A stretch of DNA of 64,000 bases, taken from assembly GCF_014596085.1 (NCBI RefSeq), contig NZ_JACCJY010000013.1:1-64000 (forward strand). The letters are read 5' to 3'. Position numbers and translations under genes: made by a program. How positions within the stretch are numbered: position 1 is the first letter of the stretch; each line of letters opens with the position of its first letter. The notes beneath the pieces are model-generated. The model was not told where the DNA came from. It saw only the letters and a program-made list of their open reading frames with translations, and made no database searches. This document shows, piece after piece, positions 17,937 through 26,246 of this stretch. This DNA is from Azospirillum tabaci. GTDB taxonomy: Bacteria > Pseudomonadota > Alphaproteobacteria > Azospirillales > Azospirillaceae.

Positions 17937-17963
17937 TGAATTCTTGATGGGGCTCCGGCGCCG

Positions 17964-18043
17964 CGCCCCCCTCCCGACCTCCCCCCGCTTCGCAGGGGGA
18001 GGAGAAAAGCCCCCCTGCAGAGCGGGGGAGGGTTGGGTGGGGG
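17964..18043. repeat. intergenic GC-rich inverted repeat
   Basis: Imperfect inverted repeat of about 21 bases per arm around CCCCCGCTTCGCAGGGGG and CCCCCTGCAGAGCGGGGG. It fills most of the gap between the DUF3305 and DUF3306 genes. Similar in style, but not in sequence, to the elements at 26247 and 49195. Confidence 0.6.
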
Positions 18044-18073
18044 CAAGGTCCGGCAATCCCCGAGACGCACAGC

Positions 18074-18667
18074 ATGACCGACGAATCCTTCCTCTCCCGC
18101 TGGTCCCGCCTGAAGCGGCAGCCCGTCGCCCCAGCCCCGGAGCCGGCCCTGGAGCCAGTACAGCCGCCGCCGGGTGAGGAACCGCCCGCGCAGCTTCCGG
18201 CCGAGGCGGCGTCCGAACCGGCCGAGACCACTCCGGAAGCCGCGCCTGAAGCCGACGACCCGCTGAAGGACCTCCCACCCGTCGAAGAGCTGACGCTGGA
18301 GTCCGACTTCACCCCCTTCCTGCGGGCGGAGGTCCCGGACGACCTGCACCGGCAGGCGCTGCGCAAGCTGTGGACCTCCGACCCGGTCTTCGCCAACGAC
18401 GATGGACTGAAGGACTACGCCGACGATTACGCCAGCCTGTTCACCGGCTCCTCGCCGGTGAAGACGCTCTACCGCGTCGGCAAGGGCTTCCTCGACGCCG
18501 CGGAGGAAGCAGCTGAGAAGGCGGCTGGGAAGACGGACGAGACAGCCGCGGACGGCGAGGCCGACGAAGGCGGGAAAGAAAAGGCGGCTGTTCCCGAAAG
18601 TTCGGGGCCGGAGCAGATCCCCTCTGCTTCGCATGAACCGGACATCGATATGATGAAAAAGGCATAG
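18074..18667 (+). CDS. DUF3306 protein, formate dehydrogenase-linked
   Basis: 197-residue protein of the DUF3306 family, partner of DUF3305 in formate dehydrogenase loci, function unknown. The conserved N-terminus SFLSRWSRLKRQ leads into a Pro/Ala/Glu-rich linker (about 20-70), then the core DFTPFLRAEVPDDLHRQALR with the WTSDPVFANDDGLKDYADDY segment. The C-terminal 65 residues are low-complexity and acidic. Separated from DUF3305 by 137 bases containing an inverted repeat, so coupling is looser than in the genes before it. Confidence 0.85.
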   Translation: MTDESFLSRWSRLKRQPVAPAPEPALEPVQPPPGEEPPAQLPAEAASEPAETTPEAAPEADDPLKDLPPVEELTLESDFTPFLRAEVPDDLHRQALRKLWTSDPVFANDDGLKDYADDYASLFTGSSPVKTLYRVGKGFLDAAEEAAEKAAGKTDETAADGEADEGGKEKAAVPESSGPEQIPSASHEPDIDMMKKA

Positions 18668-18705
18668 CGCCAGTCCAGTCCAAGTCGCGGTAAGCACACT
18701 TCTGA

Positions 18706-18721
18706 GTCAACCTTTGTTGAC
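18706..18721. promoter_or_regulatory. palindromic operator overlapping the -35 of the formate dehydrogenase promoter
   Basis: Perfect inverted repeat GTCAAC-CTTT-GTTGAC. Its right half overlaps the -35 hexamer, a position suited to a repressor or a switching regulator. It is not an FNR box (TTGAT-N4-ATCAA). The regulator is unknown. Confidence 0.5.
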
Positions 18722-18746
18722 AAACACCGCAAATCTGCCCTTTAAT
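18717..18746 (+). promoter_or_regulatory. sigma70 promoter of the formate dehydrogenase operon
   Basis: Perfect -35 TTGACA (18717-18722), 18-base spacer, -10 TTTAAT (18741-18746, 5 of 6). It would start near 18753 and give a leader of about 195 bases before the chaperone gene. The leader has short GC-rich inverted repeats but no riboswitch I can identify. Confidence 0.65.
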
Positions 18747-18947
18747 AGCCCCAACCTGATCGTTAAGCCCCTGATATGGCGAGGCTTTTCGCAGGTGCAA
18801 TATGAGGTTGTCGGTCCAGGGCGTCTCGGGCGCCGGCCCATGACGCCGTGAGCCTGCAACGGGCGAGCCAATGCGCCGCCGTTGTCGCGACGGTGGGGCC
18901 GGGTGCCGGGATTTTGCCGATCTGGCCCTTTTGTCGTGTCGGGAGGG

Positions 18948-19568
18948 ATGAACGCCGTGTCTTCGACCGGTGAACACGATCCGTCGGCCCTGCCGCCGGA
19001 GGAGATGCAGCGGGCGCAGCTCTACGCGCTGCTGGCGCATCTGCTTGCCCGCCCGCCCGGCGGGGATTTCCTGGCCGCCTTGGCGGCGCTGGACGGCGAC
19101 GCGAGCCCCCTCGGGCAGGCGCTGCGCGGTCTGGCCGAGGCCGCCCGCGGCACGGACGCCGCCGCGGTGGAGGAGGAGTTCAACACCCTCTTCATCGGCG
19201 TCGGCGGTGGCATCCTGTCCCCCTACGGGTCCTACTATCTCACAGGTTTCCTTCACGAAAAGCCGCTGGCCGAGCTGCGCGGCGACATGGCGCTGCTGGG
19301 CATCGCCCGCGCCGACGATGTGAAGGAACCCGAAGACCACATCGCCGCCCTGGCCGAGATGATGACGGGTCTGATCACCGGCGCCTTCGGCGCTCCGGCC
19401 GATCTGGAGGAGCAGCGCCGCTTCTTCGACCGCCACATCGGCTCCTGGGCCGGCAGGTTCTTCACCGATCTGGAATCCACGCCGTCCGCCGCCTTCTACC
19501 GCGCGGTGGGCACGCTGGGTCACCGGTATCTGGAGGTCGAGGGGAAAGCCTTCGACATGACAGCGTGA
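18948..19568 (+). CDS. TorD/DmsD-family chaperone for formate dehydrogenase
   Basis: 206-residue all-helical chaperone of the TorD/NarJ-like family, which holds Tat-targeted molybdoenzymes until the cofactor is inserted. Recognisable: QRAQLYALLAHLLARPPGGDFL at the start (core ALLAHLLARPP), then EEEFNTLFIGVGGGILSPYGSYYLTG and a later EPEDHIAALAEMM, which is the family's ExPDH-like signature. GGGAGG precedes ATG 18948. First gene of the operon that continues with the Tat-signal protein and fdhA. Confidence 0.88.
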   Translation: MNAVSSTGEHDPSALPPEEMQRAQLYALLAHLLARPPGGDFLAALAALDGDASPLGQALRGLAEAARGTDAAAVEEEFNTLFIGVGGGILSPYGSYYLTGFLHEKPLAELRGDMALLGIARADDVKEPEDHIAALAEMMTGLITGAFGAPADLEEQRRFFDRHIGSWAGRFFTDLESTPSAAFYRAVGTLGHRYLEVEGKAFDMTA

Positions 19569-19731
19569 AAGGACGGCGTGACCGGACACCGGCACCGCCG
19601 CCGAACAGACAACAAAACAACGAGACCGGCTCACGACAAGGCCGGTCCGGAAACGCTGAAAACAAGGCCCGGAAACCGGGCGGCACATCGGTCTTCAGTC
19701 TCGGGGAAGCCGCGAAGAATAGGGTGAAGCT

Positions 19732-19932
19732 ATGACGGACAAGAAGGAAAAGACCACGCTTGCGCGGCGCGACCTGTTCCGCGCGGCTGGATTGGGCGTT
19801 GGCGCGCTGGGCGCCGCCGCCGTGGGCGCCGTGGCGGGTGCGGAGCCGGTGCAGGCCGCCGAGCCCGCCCCCGCCCAGGGCTACCGCGAGACCGACCATG
19901 TCCGGACGGTCTACGAACTGAGCCGCTTCTAA
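19732..19932 (+). CDS. small twin-arginine protein of formate dehydrogenase operons
   Basis: 66-residue protein with a Tat motif RRDLFRAAG at residues 12-20, a hydrophobic Ala/Gly/Val stretch and a short mature tail ending HVRTVYELSRF. Matches the small 'formate dehydrogenase region Tat-targeted protein' type found just ahead of fdhA in proteobacteria; its role is not established. It sits 15 bases before fdhA. Confidence 0.85.
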   Translation: MTDKKEKTTLARRDLFRAAGLGVGALGAAAVGAVAGAEPVQAAEPAPAQGYRETDHVRTVYELSRF

Positions 19933-19947
19933 GAAGGACCGCCGCAC

Positions 19948-22836
19948 ATGCTGACAAAGAAGAAGGCGGCTGCTTCCGGCGGCCGTTCGCTCGCGAAGAT
20001 GGTTTCCGGCTTGACCGGTAACATCGTCGACCGTCGTTCGTTCCTCCGCACCTCGGGCATCGCCGCCGGTGGCGCCGCCATCGCCGCCACGATGCCCTTC
20101 GGCATGGTGAAGAAGGCCGAGGCGGTGACCGCCGCCCCCGCCGGGGGCGCGCCGGTCAAGCTGGTCAAGAACGTCTGCACCCACTGCTCGGTCGGCTGCA
20201 CGGTCACCGCCGAGGTGCAGAACGGCGTGTGGATCGGCCAGGAGCCGAGCTTCGACAGCCCGATCAACCTGGGCGCCCACTGCGCCAAGGGTGCCGCGGT
20301 GCGCGAGCACGCCCACGGCGACCGCCGCCTGCGCTACCCGATGAAGATGGTGGACGGCAAGTGGACCCGGATCTCCTGGGACCAAGCCATCCAGGAGGTC
20401 GGCGACAAGCTGCTGGCGATCCGCGAGAAGTCCGGCCCGGATTCGGTCTTCTGGCTCGGCTCGGCCAAGCACAGCAACGAGCAGGCCTACCTGATCCGCA
20501 AGTTCGCCGCCTTCTGGGGCACGAACAACGTCGACCATCAGGCCCGCATCTGTCATTCCACCACCGTCGCCGGCGTGGCGAACGTGTGGGGCTATGGCGC
20601 CATGACGAACTCGTATAACGACATCCAGAAGTCGCGCGCGATGTTCTTCATCGGCTCCAACGCCGCGGAGGCCCACCCGGTCTCCATGCTCCACATCCTC
20701 AAGGGCAAGGAGCAGAACAACGCCCCGCTGATCGTCGCCGATCCGCGCTTCACCCGCACCGCGGCCAAGGCCGACGAGTACATCCGCTTCCGTCCCGGCA
20801 CCGATGTCGGCCTGATCTGGGGCATCCTCTGGCACATCTTCGAGAATGGCTGGGAGGACAAGGAGTACATCGCCAAGCGCGTCTACGGCATGGACGAGAT
20901 CCGCGCCGAAGTCGCCAAGTGGACCCCGGAGGAGGTCGAGAAGGTCACCGGCGTTCCGGGCTCGCAGCTGAAGCGCGTCGCCCGCACGCTGGCCTCCAAC
21001 CGTCCGGGCACGCTCGTCTGGTGCATGGGCGGCACGCAGCACCACATCGGCAACAACAACACCCGCGCCTACTGCGTGCTCCAGCTGGCGCTCGGCAACG
21101 TCGGCGTGACGGGCGGCGGCACCAACATCTTCCGCGGCCACGACAACGTGCAGGGCGCCACCGACTTCGGCGTCACCTCGGACTCGCTGCCCGGCTACTA
21201 CGGTCTGGCGGAGGGCGCGTGGCGCCACTGGGCGCGCGTCTGGGACGTCCCGTACGAGGACGTGCTGGCCCGCTTCAAGGACAAGAAGCTGATGGAGGCC
21301 ACCGGCATCCCGGTGTCCCGCTGGTTCGACGGCGTCCTGGAAGCCAAGGAGAACATGGACCAACCCGAGAGCATCAAGGGCATGGTCTTCTGGGGTCACG
21401 CGCCGAACAGCCAGGTCCGCCTTCCCGACATGAAGAAGGCGATGGAGAAGCTGGAACTGCTGGTCGTCGTCGATCCGTTCCCGACGATGACCGCCGTCCT
21501 GTCCGACCGCAAGGACAACTTCTACCTGCTGCCCGCCGCCACCCAGTTCGAGACCGTCGGGTCGCGCACCGCGTCCAACCGCTCGGTCCAGTGGTGCGAC
21601 AAGATCATGGAGCCGCTCTTCGAGGCGAAGACGGACCATGAAATCATGTACCTGTTCGCCAAAAAGTTCGGCTTCGCCGAGCCGATGTTCAAGAACATCA
21701 AGCTCCACGGCAACGAGCCGGACATCGAGGACACGACGCGGGAGTGGAACCGCGGCATGTGGTCGGTCGGCTACACCGGCCAGTCGCCGGAGCGGCTGAA
21801 GCTGCACATGCAGCATCAGGCGACCTTCGACAAGACCACGCTGCGCGCCAACGGCGGCCCGTGCGACGGCGACTATTACGGCCTGCCGTGGCCCTGCTGG
21901 GGCACGCCGGAGATGAAGCATCCGGGCACCGCCAACCTCTACGACACCTCCCTGCCGGTCGCCGAGGGCGGCGGCGCCTTCCGCGCGCGCTTCGGCGTCG
22001 AGCGCAACGGCGTGACGCTGCTGGCCGAAGGCTCCTACCCGGTCGGGTCGGAGATCAAGGACGGCTATCCGGAAGTCACCTACGCCATGCTGGAGAAGCT
22101 GGGCTGGGCCGGCGACTTCACCGAGGCCGAAATGGCGGTGATCCGCAAGATCGGCGGCGAGAAGATCGGCGCGGTGTCCTGGACGACCGACCTGTCGGGC
22201 GGCATCCAGCGCGTGGCGATCAAGCACGGCCTGAACCCGCCGGGCAACGCCAAGGCCCGCTGCGTCGCCTGGAACTTCCCGGACCCGGTGCCGGTGCACC
22301 GCGAGCCGCTCTACACGCCGCGCCGCGATCTGGTCGCCGAGTACCCGACCTACAAGGACACCAAGTCCTGGCGCCTGCCGACGCTCTACAAGTCCATCCA
22401 GGACCGCGACGTGTCGAAGGAGTACCCGATCATCCTCACCTCCGGCCGTCTGGTCGAGTATGAGGGCGGCGGCGACGAGACCCGGTCGAATCCCTGGCTC
22501 GCCGAGTTGCAGCAGGACATGTTCGTCGAGATCAACCCGTTCGATGCCAACAACGCAGGCATCAAGGACGGCCAGATGGTCTGGGTCGAGGGTGCGGAAA
22601 AGGGCAAGGTGAAGGTCAAGGCCATGCTGACCGAGCGTGTCGGCCGCGGCGTCGCCTTCATGCCCTTCCACTTCGGCGGCCATTACCAGGGCCAGGATCT
22701 GCGCTCCAAGTACCCGCAGGGCGCCGACCCGGTCGTGCTGGGCGAGGCGGCGAACACCGCCACGACCTACGGCTACGACTCGGTCACGCAGATGCAGGAA
22801 ACCAAGACCACCCTCTGCCGTATCTCGGCGGCCTGA
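19948..22836 (+). CDS. fdhA: formate dehydrogenase, catalytic alpha subunit
   Basis: 962-residue bis-MGD oxidoreductase oxidising formate to CO2. N-terminal Tat signal with RRSFLRTSG (about 29-37). The 4Fe-4S cluster ligands are in CTHCSVGC (Cys about 77) with a fourth Cys in GAHCAKG. The metal ligand is a Cys at about 202 in HQARICHSTTVAGV, so this is a Cys, not a selenocysteine, enzyme. Downstream are the MGD-binding blocks MFFIGSNAAEAHPVSMLHI and the C-terminal domain DANNAGIKDGQMVWVEG. Tat export places it in the periplasm, with fdhB and fdhC. Mo or W as metal cannot be read from the sequence, but tupAB lie upstream. Confidence 0.96.
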   Translation: MLTKKKAAASGGRSLAKMVSGLTGNIVDRRSFLRTSGIAAGGAAIAATMPFGMVKKAEAVTAAPAGGAPVKLVKNVCTHCSVGCTVTAEVQNGVWIGQEPSFDSPINLGAHCAKGAAVREHAHGDRRLRYPMKMVDGKWTRISWDQAIQEVGDKLLAIREKSGPDSVFWLGSAKHSNEQAYLIRKFAAFWGTNNVDHQARICHSTTVAGVANVWGYGAMTNSYNDIQKSRAMFFIGSNAAEAHPVSMLHILKGKEQNNAPLIVADPRFTRTAAKADEYIRFRPGTDVGLIWGILWHIFENGWEDKEYIAKRVYGMDEIRAEVAKWTPEEVEKVTGVPGSQLKRVARTLASNRPGTLVWCMGGTQHHIGNNNTRAYCVLQLALGNVGVTGGGTNIFRGHDNVQGATDFGVTSDSLPGYYGLAEGAWRHWARVWDVPYEDVLARFKDKKLMEATGIPVSRWFDGVLEAKENMDQPESIKGMVFWGHAPNSQVRLPDMKKAMEKLELLVVVDPFPTMTAVLSDRKDNFYLLPAATQFETVGSRTASNRSVQWCDKIMEPLFEAKTDHEIMYLFAKKFGFAEPMFKNIKLHGNEPDIEDTTREWNRGMWSVGYTGQSPERLKLHMQHQATFDKTTLRANGGPCDGDYYGLPWPCWGTPEMKHPGTANLYDTSLPVAEGGGAFRARFGVERNGVTLLAEGSYPVGSEIKDGYPEVTYAMLEKLGWAGDFTEAEMAVIRKIGGEKIGAVSWTTDLSGGIQRVAIKHGLNPPGNAKARCVAWNFPDPVPVHREPLYTPRRDLVAEYPTYKDTKSWRLPTLYKSIQDRDVSKEYPIILTSGRLVEYEGGGDETRSNPWLAELQQDMFVEINPFDANNAGIKDGQMVWVEGAEKGKVKVKAMLTERVGRGVAFMPFHFGGHYQGQDLRSKYPQGADPVVLGEAANTATTYGYDSVTQMQETKTTLCRISAA

Positions 22837-22856
22837 GACGCTAGGAGTTCATCACC

Positions 22857-23453
22857 ATGGCCCGCATGAAATTCCTCTGCGACGCGGACCGCTGCATCGA
22901 ATGCAACGCCTGCGTCACCGCCTGCAAGAACGAGCACGAGGTGCCCTGGGGCATCAACCGCCGCCGCGTCGTCACCATCAACGACGGCAAGCCGGGTGAG
23001 CGGTCGATCTCGGTCGCCTGCATGCATTGCTCCGACGCGCCCTGCAAGGCCGTCTGCCCGGTCGACTGCTTCTACCAGACCGAGCAGGGCGTGGTCCTGC
23101 ACAACAAGGACCTGTGCATCGGCTGCGGCTACTGCTTCTACGCCTGCCCGTTCGGCGCCCCGCAGTACCCGCAGGCCGGCAACTTCGGCACCCGCGGCAA
23201 GATGGACAAGTGCACCTTCTGCGCCGGCGGCCCGGAGGCCGACAACACGGACGCGGAGTACAAGAAGTACGGCCGCAACCGTCTGGCCGAAGGCAAGCTG
23301 CCGCTCTGCGCCGAGATGTGCTCGACCAAGGCCCTGCTGGCCGGTGACGGCGACAAGGTGTCGGACATCTACCGCGAGCGCGTGGTCGCCCGCGGCTTCG
23401 GGTCCGGCGCCTGGGGCTGGGGCACCGCCTATCAGATGAAGGCGGGGTCGTGA
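22857..23453 (+). CDS. fdhB: formate dehydrogenase, iron-sulfur beta subunit
   Basis: 198-residue electron-transfer subunit with four cysteine clusters for [4Fe-4S] centres: CIECNACVTAC, CMHCSDAPCKAVCPVDC, CIGCGYCFYACPFG and CTFC...CAEMC. It passes electrons from fdhA to the membrane cytochrome subunit. No own signal peptide, so it probably rides out with fdhA on the Tat system. Start ATG 22857, 20 bases after the fdhA stop. Lacks the C-terminal membrane anchor of the longer FdnH type. Confidence 0.96.
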   Translation: MARMKFLCDADRCIECNACVTACKNEHEVPWGINRRRVVTINDGKPGERSISVACMHCSDAPCKAVCPVDCFYQTEQGVVLHNKDLCIGCGYCFYACPFGAPQYPQAGNFGTRGKMDKCTFCAGGPEADNTDAEYKKYGRNRLAEGKLPLCAEMCSTKALLAGDGDKVSDIYRERVVARGFGSGAWGWGTAYQMKAGS

Positions 23454-23644
23454 CCGTGATCCGCCGCACCGTCTGTGCGATGGCGCTTCTCCTCGTCACC
23501 CCGCTTCTGGCGGGGTGCAACGAGGAGGAGCAGGCGCGCCCGATCCATCTGGAGAAGGGCGTCTACCGCGGCGCCGCGGACAGCCATTTGTCCGCGGATC
23601 AGGTCCAGGCGCTCCAGCAGCGCTCGGCCGGCCAGCGTTTTTGA
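23450..23644 (+). CDS. small lipoprotein inside the formate dehydrogenase operon
   Basis: 64-residue protein starting at GTG 23450, which overlaps the fdhB stop (GTGA). It has a signal peptide and lipobox LLAGC, then NEEEQARPIHLEKGVYRGAAD. Such small lipoproteins are frequent in this operon type; function unknown. The translational coupling to fdhB supports it as a real gene. Confidence 0.75.
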   Translation: MTVIRRTVCAMALLLVTPLLAGCNEEEQARPIHLEKGVYRGAADSHLSADQVQALQQRSAGQRF

Positions 23645-23657
23645 GAGGGCGTTTCCG

Positions 23658-24752
23658 ATGGGCGCGCTTCTCAAGGGAAGGGCTGACGCAATGACGTCGA
23701 ATCGTTCCAAGGGCGGGCCGGCCGAGGGCTGGTTCCGGTCGCCGTTCCAGATCGTGCTTCTGGGCATCGCCATGCTGGCGCTGACCCTGGTCATGGCCAA
23801 CGTCTCGGCCGCGTCAGCGGCGGAGGCGTTCCCGCCGGTCGCCAGCCAGCCGGCGGACGGCACCTCCAAGACCGACATGTGGCGCGGGGTCCGCTCCGGC
23901 GAGCAGGGCACCGTCTCAATCCCCAACAAGAGCGCCGGCGTGCTGGTGCAGTCGGAAGGGGAGTTGTGGCGCTCGGTCCGCAACGGCCCGCTGTCCACCT
24001 ATGGCGGTTGGGCGCTGGGCGGCATGATCGGGCTGCTCGTCCTGTTCTTCCTGGTGCGCGGGCGCATTCGGATCGACGGCCAGAAGACCGGCCGGACCAT
24101 CCAGCGCTTCAACGCCTTTGAGCGCGGCGTGCACTGGTTGACCGCCGGCAGCTTCGTCATCCTGGCCTTCACCGGGCTGAACGTGCTCTACGGGCGTTAC
24201 ACCGTCCTGCCGCTGCTGGGGCCGGAGGCGTTCGCCACGATGACCCAGTACGGCAAGTTCGCCCACAATTACCTGGGCTTCGCCTTCATGCTGGGCATCT
24301 TCCTCATCTTCGTGATGTGGGTGAAGCACAACATTCCGGAGCGCAACGACATCACCTGGGCGCTGAAGGCCGGCGGGCTGTTCAGCAAGGGCGTGCATCC
24401 GGCGGCGAAGAAGTTCAACGCCGGCCAGAAGGTGATCTTCTGGGCGACGGTGCTGGGCGGCGCGGCGCTGGGCTTCACGGGCGTGCAGCTCCTGTGGCCC
24501 TTCTCCTTCGCCTCGATGGCCGACATGCAGCTCTACCAGCTGATCCACGCCGCGGTGGCGGTGGTGCTGACCGCGGTCATCATCGCGCACATCTACATCG
24601 GCTCGGTCGGCATGGAAGGCGCCTTCGACGCGATGGGCACGGGCGACGTCGAACTCCAGTGGGCGCGCGAGCACCATTCGCTGTGGGTTCAGGAGGTGAC
24701 GGGCGAGACTCCGCGTTCGCACCATGGCCGCCACCGCGCGCCCGCCGAGTGA
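23658..24752 (+). CDS. fdhC: formate dehydrogenase, cytochrome b556 gamma subunit
   Basis: 364-residue integral-membrane diheme cytochrome b that passes electrons to quinone. A hydrophobic signal-like segment (IVLLGIAMLALTLVMANVSA) is followed by a periplasmic region, then four or more membrane helices. The FdhC core includes RFNAFERGVHWLTAGSFVIL with a heme His, KFAHNYLGFAFMLGIFLIF, and YQLIHAAVAVVLTAVIIAHI with further His ligands. Two starts are possible: ATG 23658 (GAGAGGG 8 bases before) and ATG 23691 (AAGGGAAGGG). About 160 residues longer at the N-terminus than the short FdnI. Confidence 0.92.
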   Translation: MGALLKGRADAMTSNRSKGGPAEGWFRSPFQIVLLGIAMLALTLVMANVSAASAAEAFPPVASQPADGTSKTDMWRGVRSGEQGTVSIPNKSAGVLVQSEGELWRSVRNGPLSTYGGWALGGMIGLLVLFFLVRGRIRIDGQKTGRTIQRFNAFERGVHWLTAGSFVILAFTGLNVLYGRYTVLPLLGPEAFATMTQYGKFAHNYLGFAFMLGIFLIFVMWVKHNIPERNDITWALKAGGLFSKGVHPAAKKFNAGQKVIFWATVLGGAALGFTGVQLLWPFSFASMADMQLYQLIHAAVAVVLTAVIIAHIYIGSVGMEGAFDAMGTGDVELQWAREHHSLWVQEVTGETPRSHHGRHRAPAE

Positions 24753-24763
24753 GGATCCCATCC

Positions 24764-25141
24764 ATGCGCTCTTTCCTGATCGGCCTGCTGCTGGCCGGGG
24801 CGGTCGCCGCTCCGGCCGCCGCCCAGACCTCTCCGGCGGCCAAGCCGGCGGACGAGGTGAAGCGGATCGTCGAGCAGACCTACAACGTGCAGGTCCTGCG
24901 CGTGACCGAGGCGGCGCTGGAGGACGGCACCGCCGTCTACAAGGTCGCCGCCATGATGCCGGGGACCGCCGGCAACGCCGCCTTCATGGTCAACACCCTG
25001 ACCGTCGATGCGGCGACCGGCCTGACGCTGCCGCCCTTCCGCCACCACGCGGCGGGCTACAGCCTGCCCCAGGGCGGCAGCTACGAGCCGAACCGGACCT
25101 CCAACAACCCCGCGGTCGCCCGCGGGCACACGTGGCGCTGA
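24764..25141 (+). CDS. periplasmic PepSY-like protein at the end of the formate dehydrogenase operon
   Basis: 125-residue exported protein; signal peptide MRSFLIGLLLAGAVAAPAAA. The middle resembles a PepSY-like module: VKRIVEQTYNVQVLRVTEA, then a Y-K-V strand and TLTVDAATGLTLP, the usual 'DaxTG' turn. Function unknown. It starts 11 bases after fdhC and is followed by two hairpins, the second with a T-rich tail, so it closes the operon. Confidence 0.7.
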   Translation: MRSFLIGLLLAGAVAAPAAAQTSPAAKPADEVKRIVEQTYNVQVLRVTEAALEDGTAVYKVAAMMPGTAGNAAFMVNTLTVDAATGLTLPPFRHHAAGYSLPQGGSYEPNRTSNNPAVARGHTWR

Positions 25142-25148
25142 AAGGTCG

Positions 25149-25170
25149 GGCGCCAAGGACACTTGGCGCC
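25149..25170. other. hairpin without T-tail, end of the formate dehydrogenase operon
   Basis: Nine-base perfect stem GGCGCCAAG / CTTGGCGCC with a GACA loop, 7 bases after the PepSY-like stop. It may protect the 3' end or aid termination. Confidence 0.6.
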
Positions 25171-25187
25171 GATACCTGTTACCCCCT

Positions 25188-25221
25188 GACCGGCGGCTGC
25201 GAGGCCGCCGGTCTTTTCCTT
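25188..25221 (+). terminator. intrinsic terminator of the formate dehydrogenase operon
   Basis: Ten-base stem GACCGGCGGC / GCCGCCGGTC (25188-25197, 25204-25213) followed by TTTTCCTTTT. It lies before the WD40 gene. Confidence 0.75.
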
Positions 25222-25240
25222 TCCGGGAGGTGGTTCGGGC

Positions 25241-26245
25241 ATGGGGTTTGGGCGTCATCCGGGGAACCCACCGCGCCACACCCGCCGCCGGCTGCTCGCG
25301 CTGGCGGCGGCCGCACCTGTCCTGAGCGCTCCCTTGCTGTCCCGCGCCGCCGACCTGATCGGCCACGGCGCCATGGTCAACGCCGTCGCCGTGTCGCCTG
25401 ACGGCGCCCGCGTCCTGACGGGGAGTTGGGACTATTCGGCCATCCTCTGGGACCTCGCGTCCGGTTCCCAACGCGCCTCCTTCCACGAGCACGCCGCCGG
25501 TGTCACCGCCGTGGCCTTCCTGCCGGACGGCAAACAGGCCCTGACCGGCAGCCGCGACTCCGCCATCATCCTCTGGGACCTGGAAAGCGGCCGGTCGCTA
25601 CGCCGTTTCGAAGGCCACACCGGCACGGTCGCCGGTCTGGCGGTGGCGCCGGACGGCCGCAGCTTCGCCTCCGCGGGCTGGGACTTCGCCATCCGCGTCT
25701 GGGACCCGGAGAGCGGCACCGCGCTGCGGGTGCTGGAAGGGCATGGCGCCAACGTCAACGCCGTAGCTTACACCCCGGACGGCGGGCGGCTGGTCTCCGC
25801 CGGCTACGACTTCCAAATCCGCGTCTGGGCCACCGCGACCGGGCGGGAGATAACGGTTCTGGAAGGGCATGAGGGCAGTGTGAACGGTCTGGCCCTGTCC
25901 CCCGACGGGCGGCTGGCCGCCACGGCGTCCAGCGACGAGACGGTGCGGCTGTGGGACCTGGAGGCCGGGACTCTCCTGCGGACCCTCTACGGACACAGCG
26001 GCTTCGTCACCTCCGTCGCCGTCGCACCCGATGGCAGGACCCTGCTGTCCGGTGGAGGAGGCGACCGGCGCGTCCGGCTGTGGGACATCGCCACCGGGCG
26101 GCAGCTCGCCTCCTTCCGCGGCCATGAGAAACCGGTCCTGGCGGTCGCCTTCACCCCGGACGGGCAGAGCGCCCTGTCCGCCGGCTACGACGCGGTGGTC
26201 CGCCATTGGGACCTGACGAGCAAGGCGGACGCGGAGCGTCCATGA
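25241..26245 (+). CDS. exported WD40-repeat protein
   Basis: 334-residue beta-propeller with seven WD40 repeats of about 42 residues, each ending in a WD-type dipeptide (for example AILWDLASG, IILWDLESG, IRVWDPESG, VRLWDLEAG, VRLWDIATG). The N-terminus RRRLLALAAAAPVLSAPLLS is a signal peptide with two adjacent arginines, possibly Tat, so the protein is likely periplasmic. It follows the formate dehydrogenase terminator by about 20 bases on the same strand and may be read through from it or have its own promoter. The partner is unknown. WD40 scaffolds outside the cytoplasm are uncommon in bacteria. Confidence 0.85.
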   Translation: MGFGRHPGNPPRHTRRRLLALAAAAPVLSAPLLSRAADLIGHGAMVNAVAVSPDGARVLTGSWDYSAILWDLASGSQRASFHEHAAGVTAVAFLPDGKQALTGSRDSAIILWDLESGRSLRRFEGHTGTVAGLAVAPDGRSFASAGWDFAIRVWDPESGTALRVLEGHGANVNAVAYTPDGGRLVSAGYDFQIRVWATATGREITVLEGHEGSVNGLALSPDGRLAATASSDETVRLWDLEAGTLLRTLYGHSGFVTSVAVAPDGRTLLSGGGGDRRVRLWDIATGRQLASFRGHEKPVLAVAFTPDGQSALSAGYDAVVRHWDLTSKADAERP

Positions 26246-26246
26246 T

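Noticed and set aside
15861..18278. A 805-codon minus-strand open frame opposite fdhD, mobA, DUF3305.
   Set aside because: Same reason: shadow of three recognisable genes.
18753..18947. A Mo/W-cofactor riboswitch in the leader of the formate dehydrogenase operon.
   Set aside because: Leader length and context would fit, but I could not match the conserved aptamer elements by eye. A covariance search with the Moco RNA model would decide.
20551..20553. Selenocysteine at the catalytic site of the formate dehydrogenase.
   Set aside because: The codon is TGT (Cys) and no in-frame TGA is present.
19462..22683. A 1073-codon open frame opposite fdhA.
   Set aside because: fdhA is unambiguous; the antisense product is low-complexity and lacks any domain.
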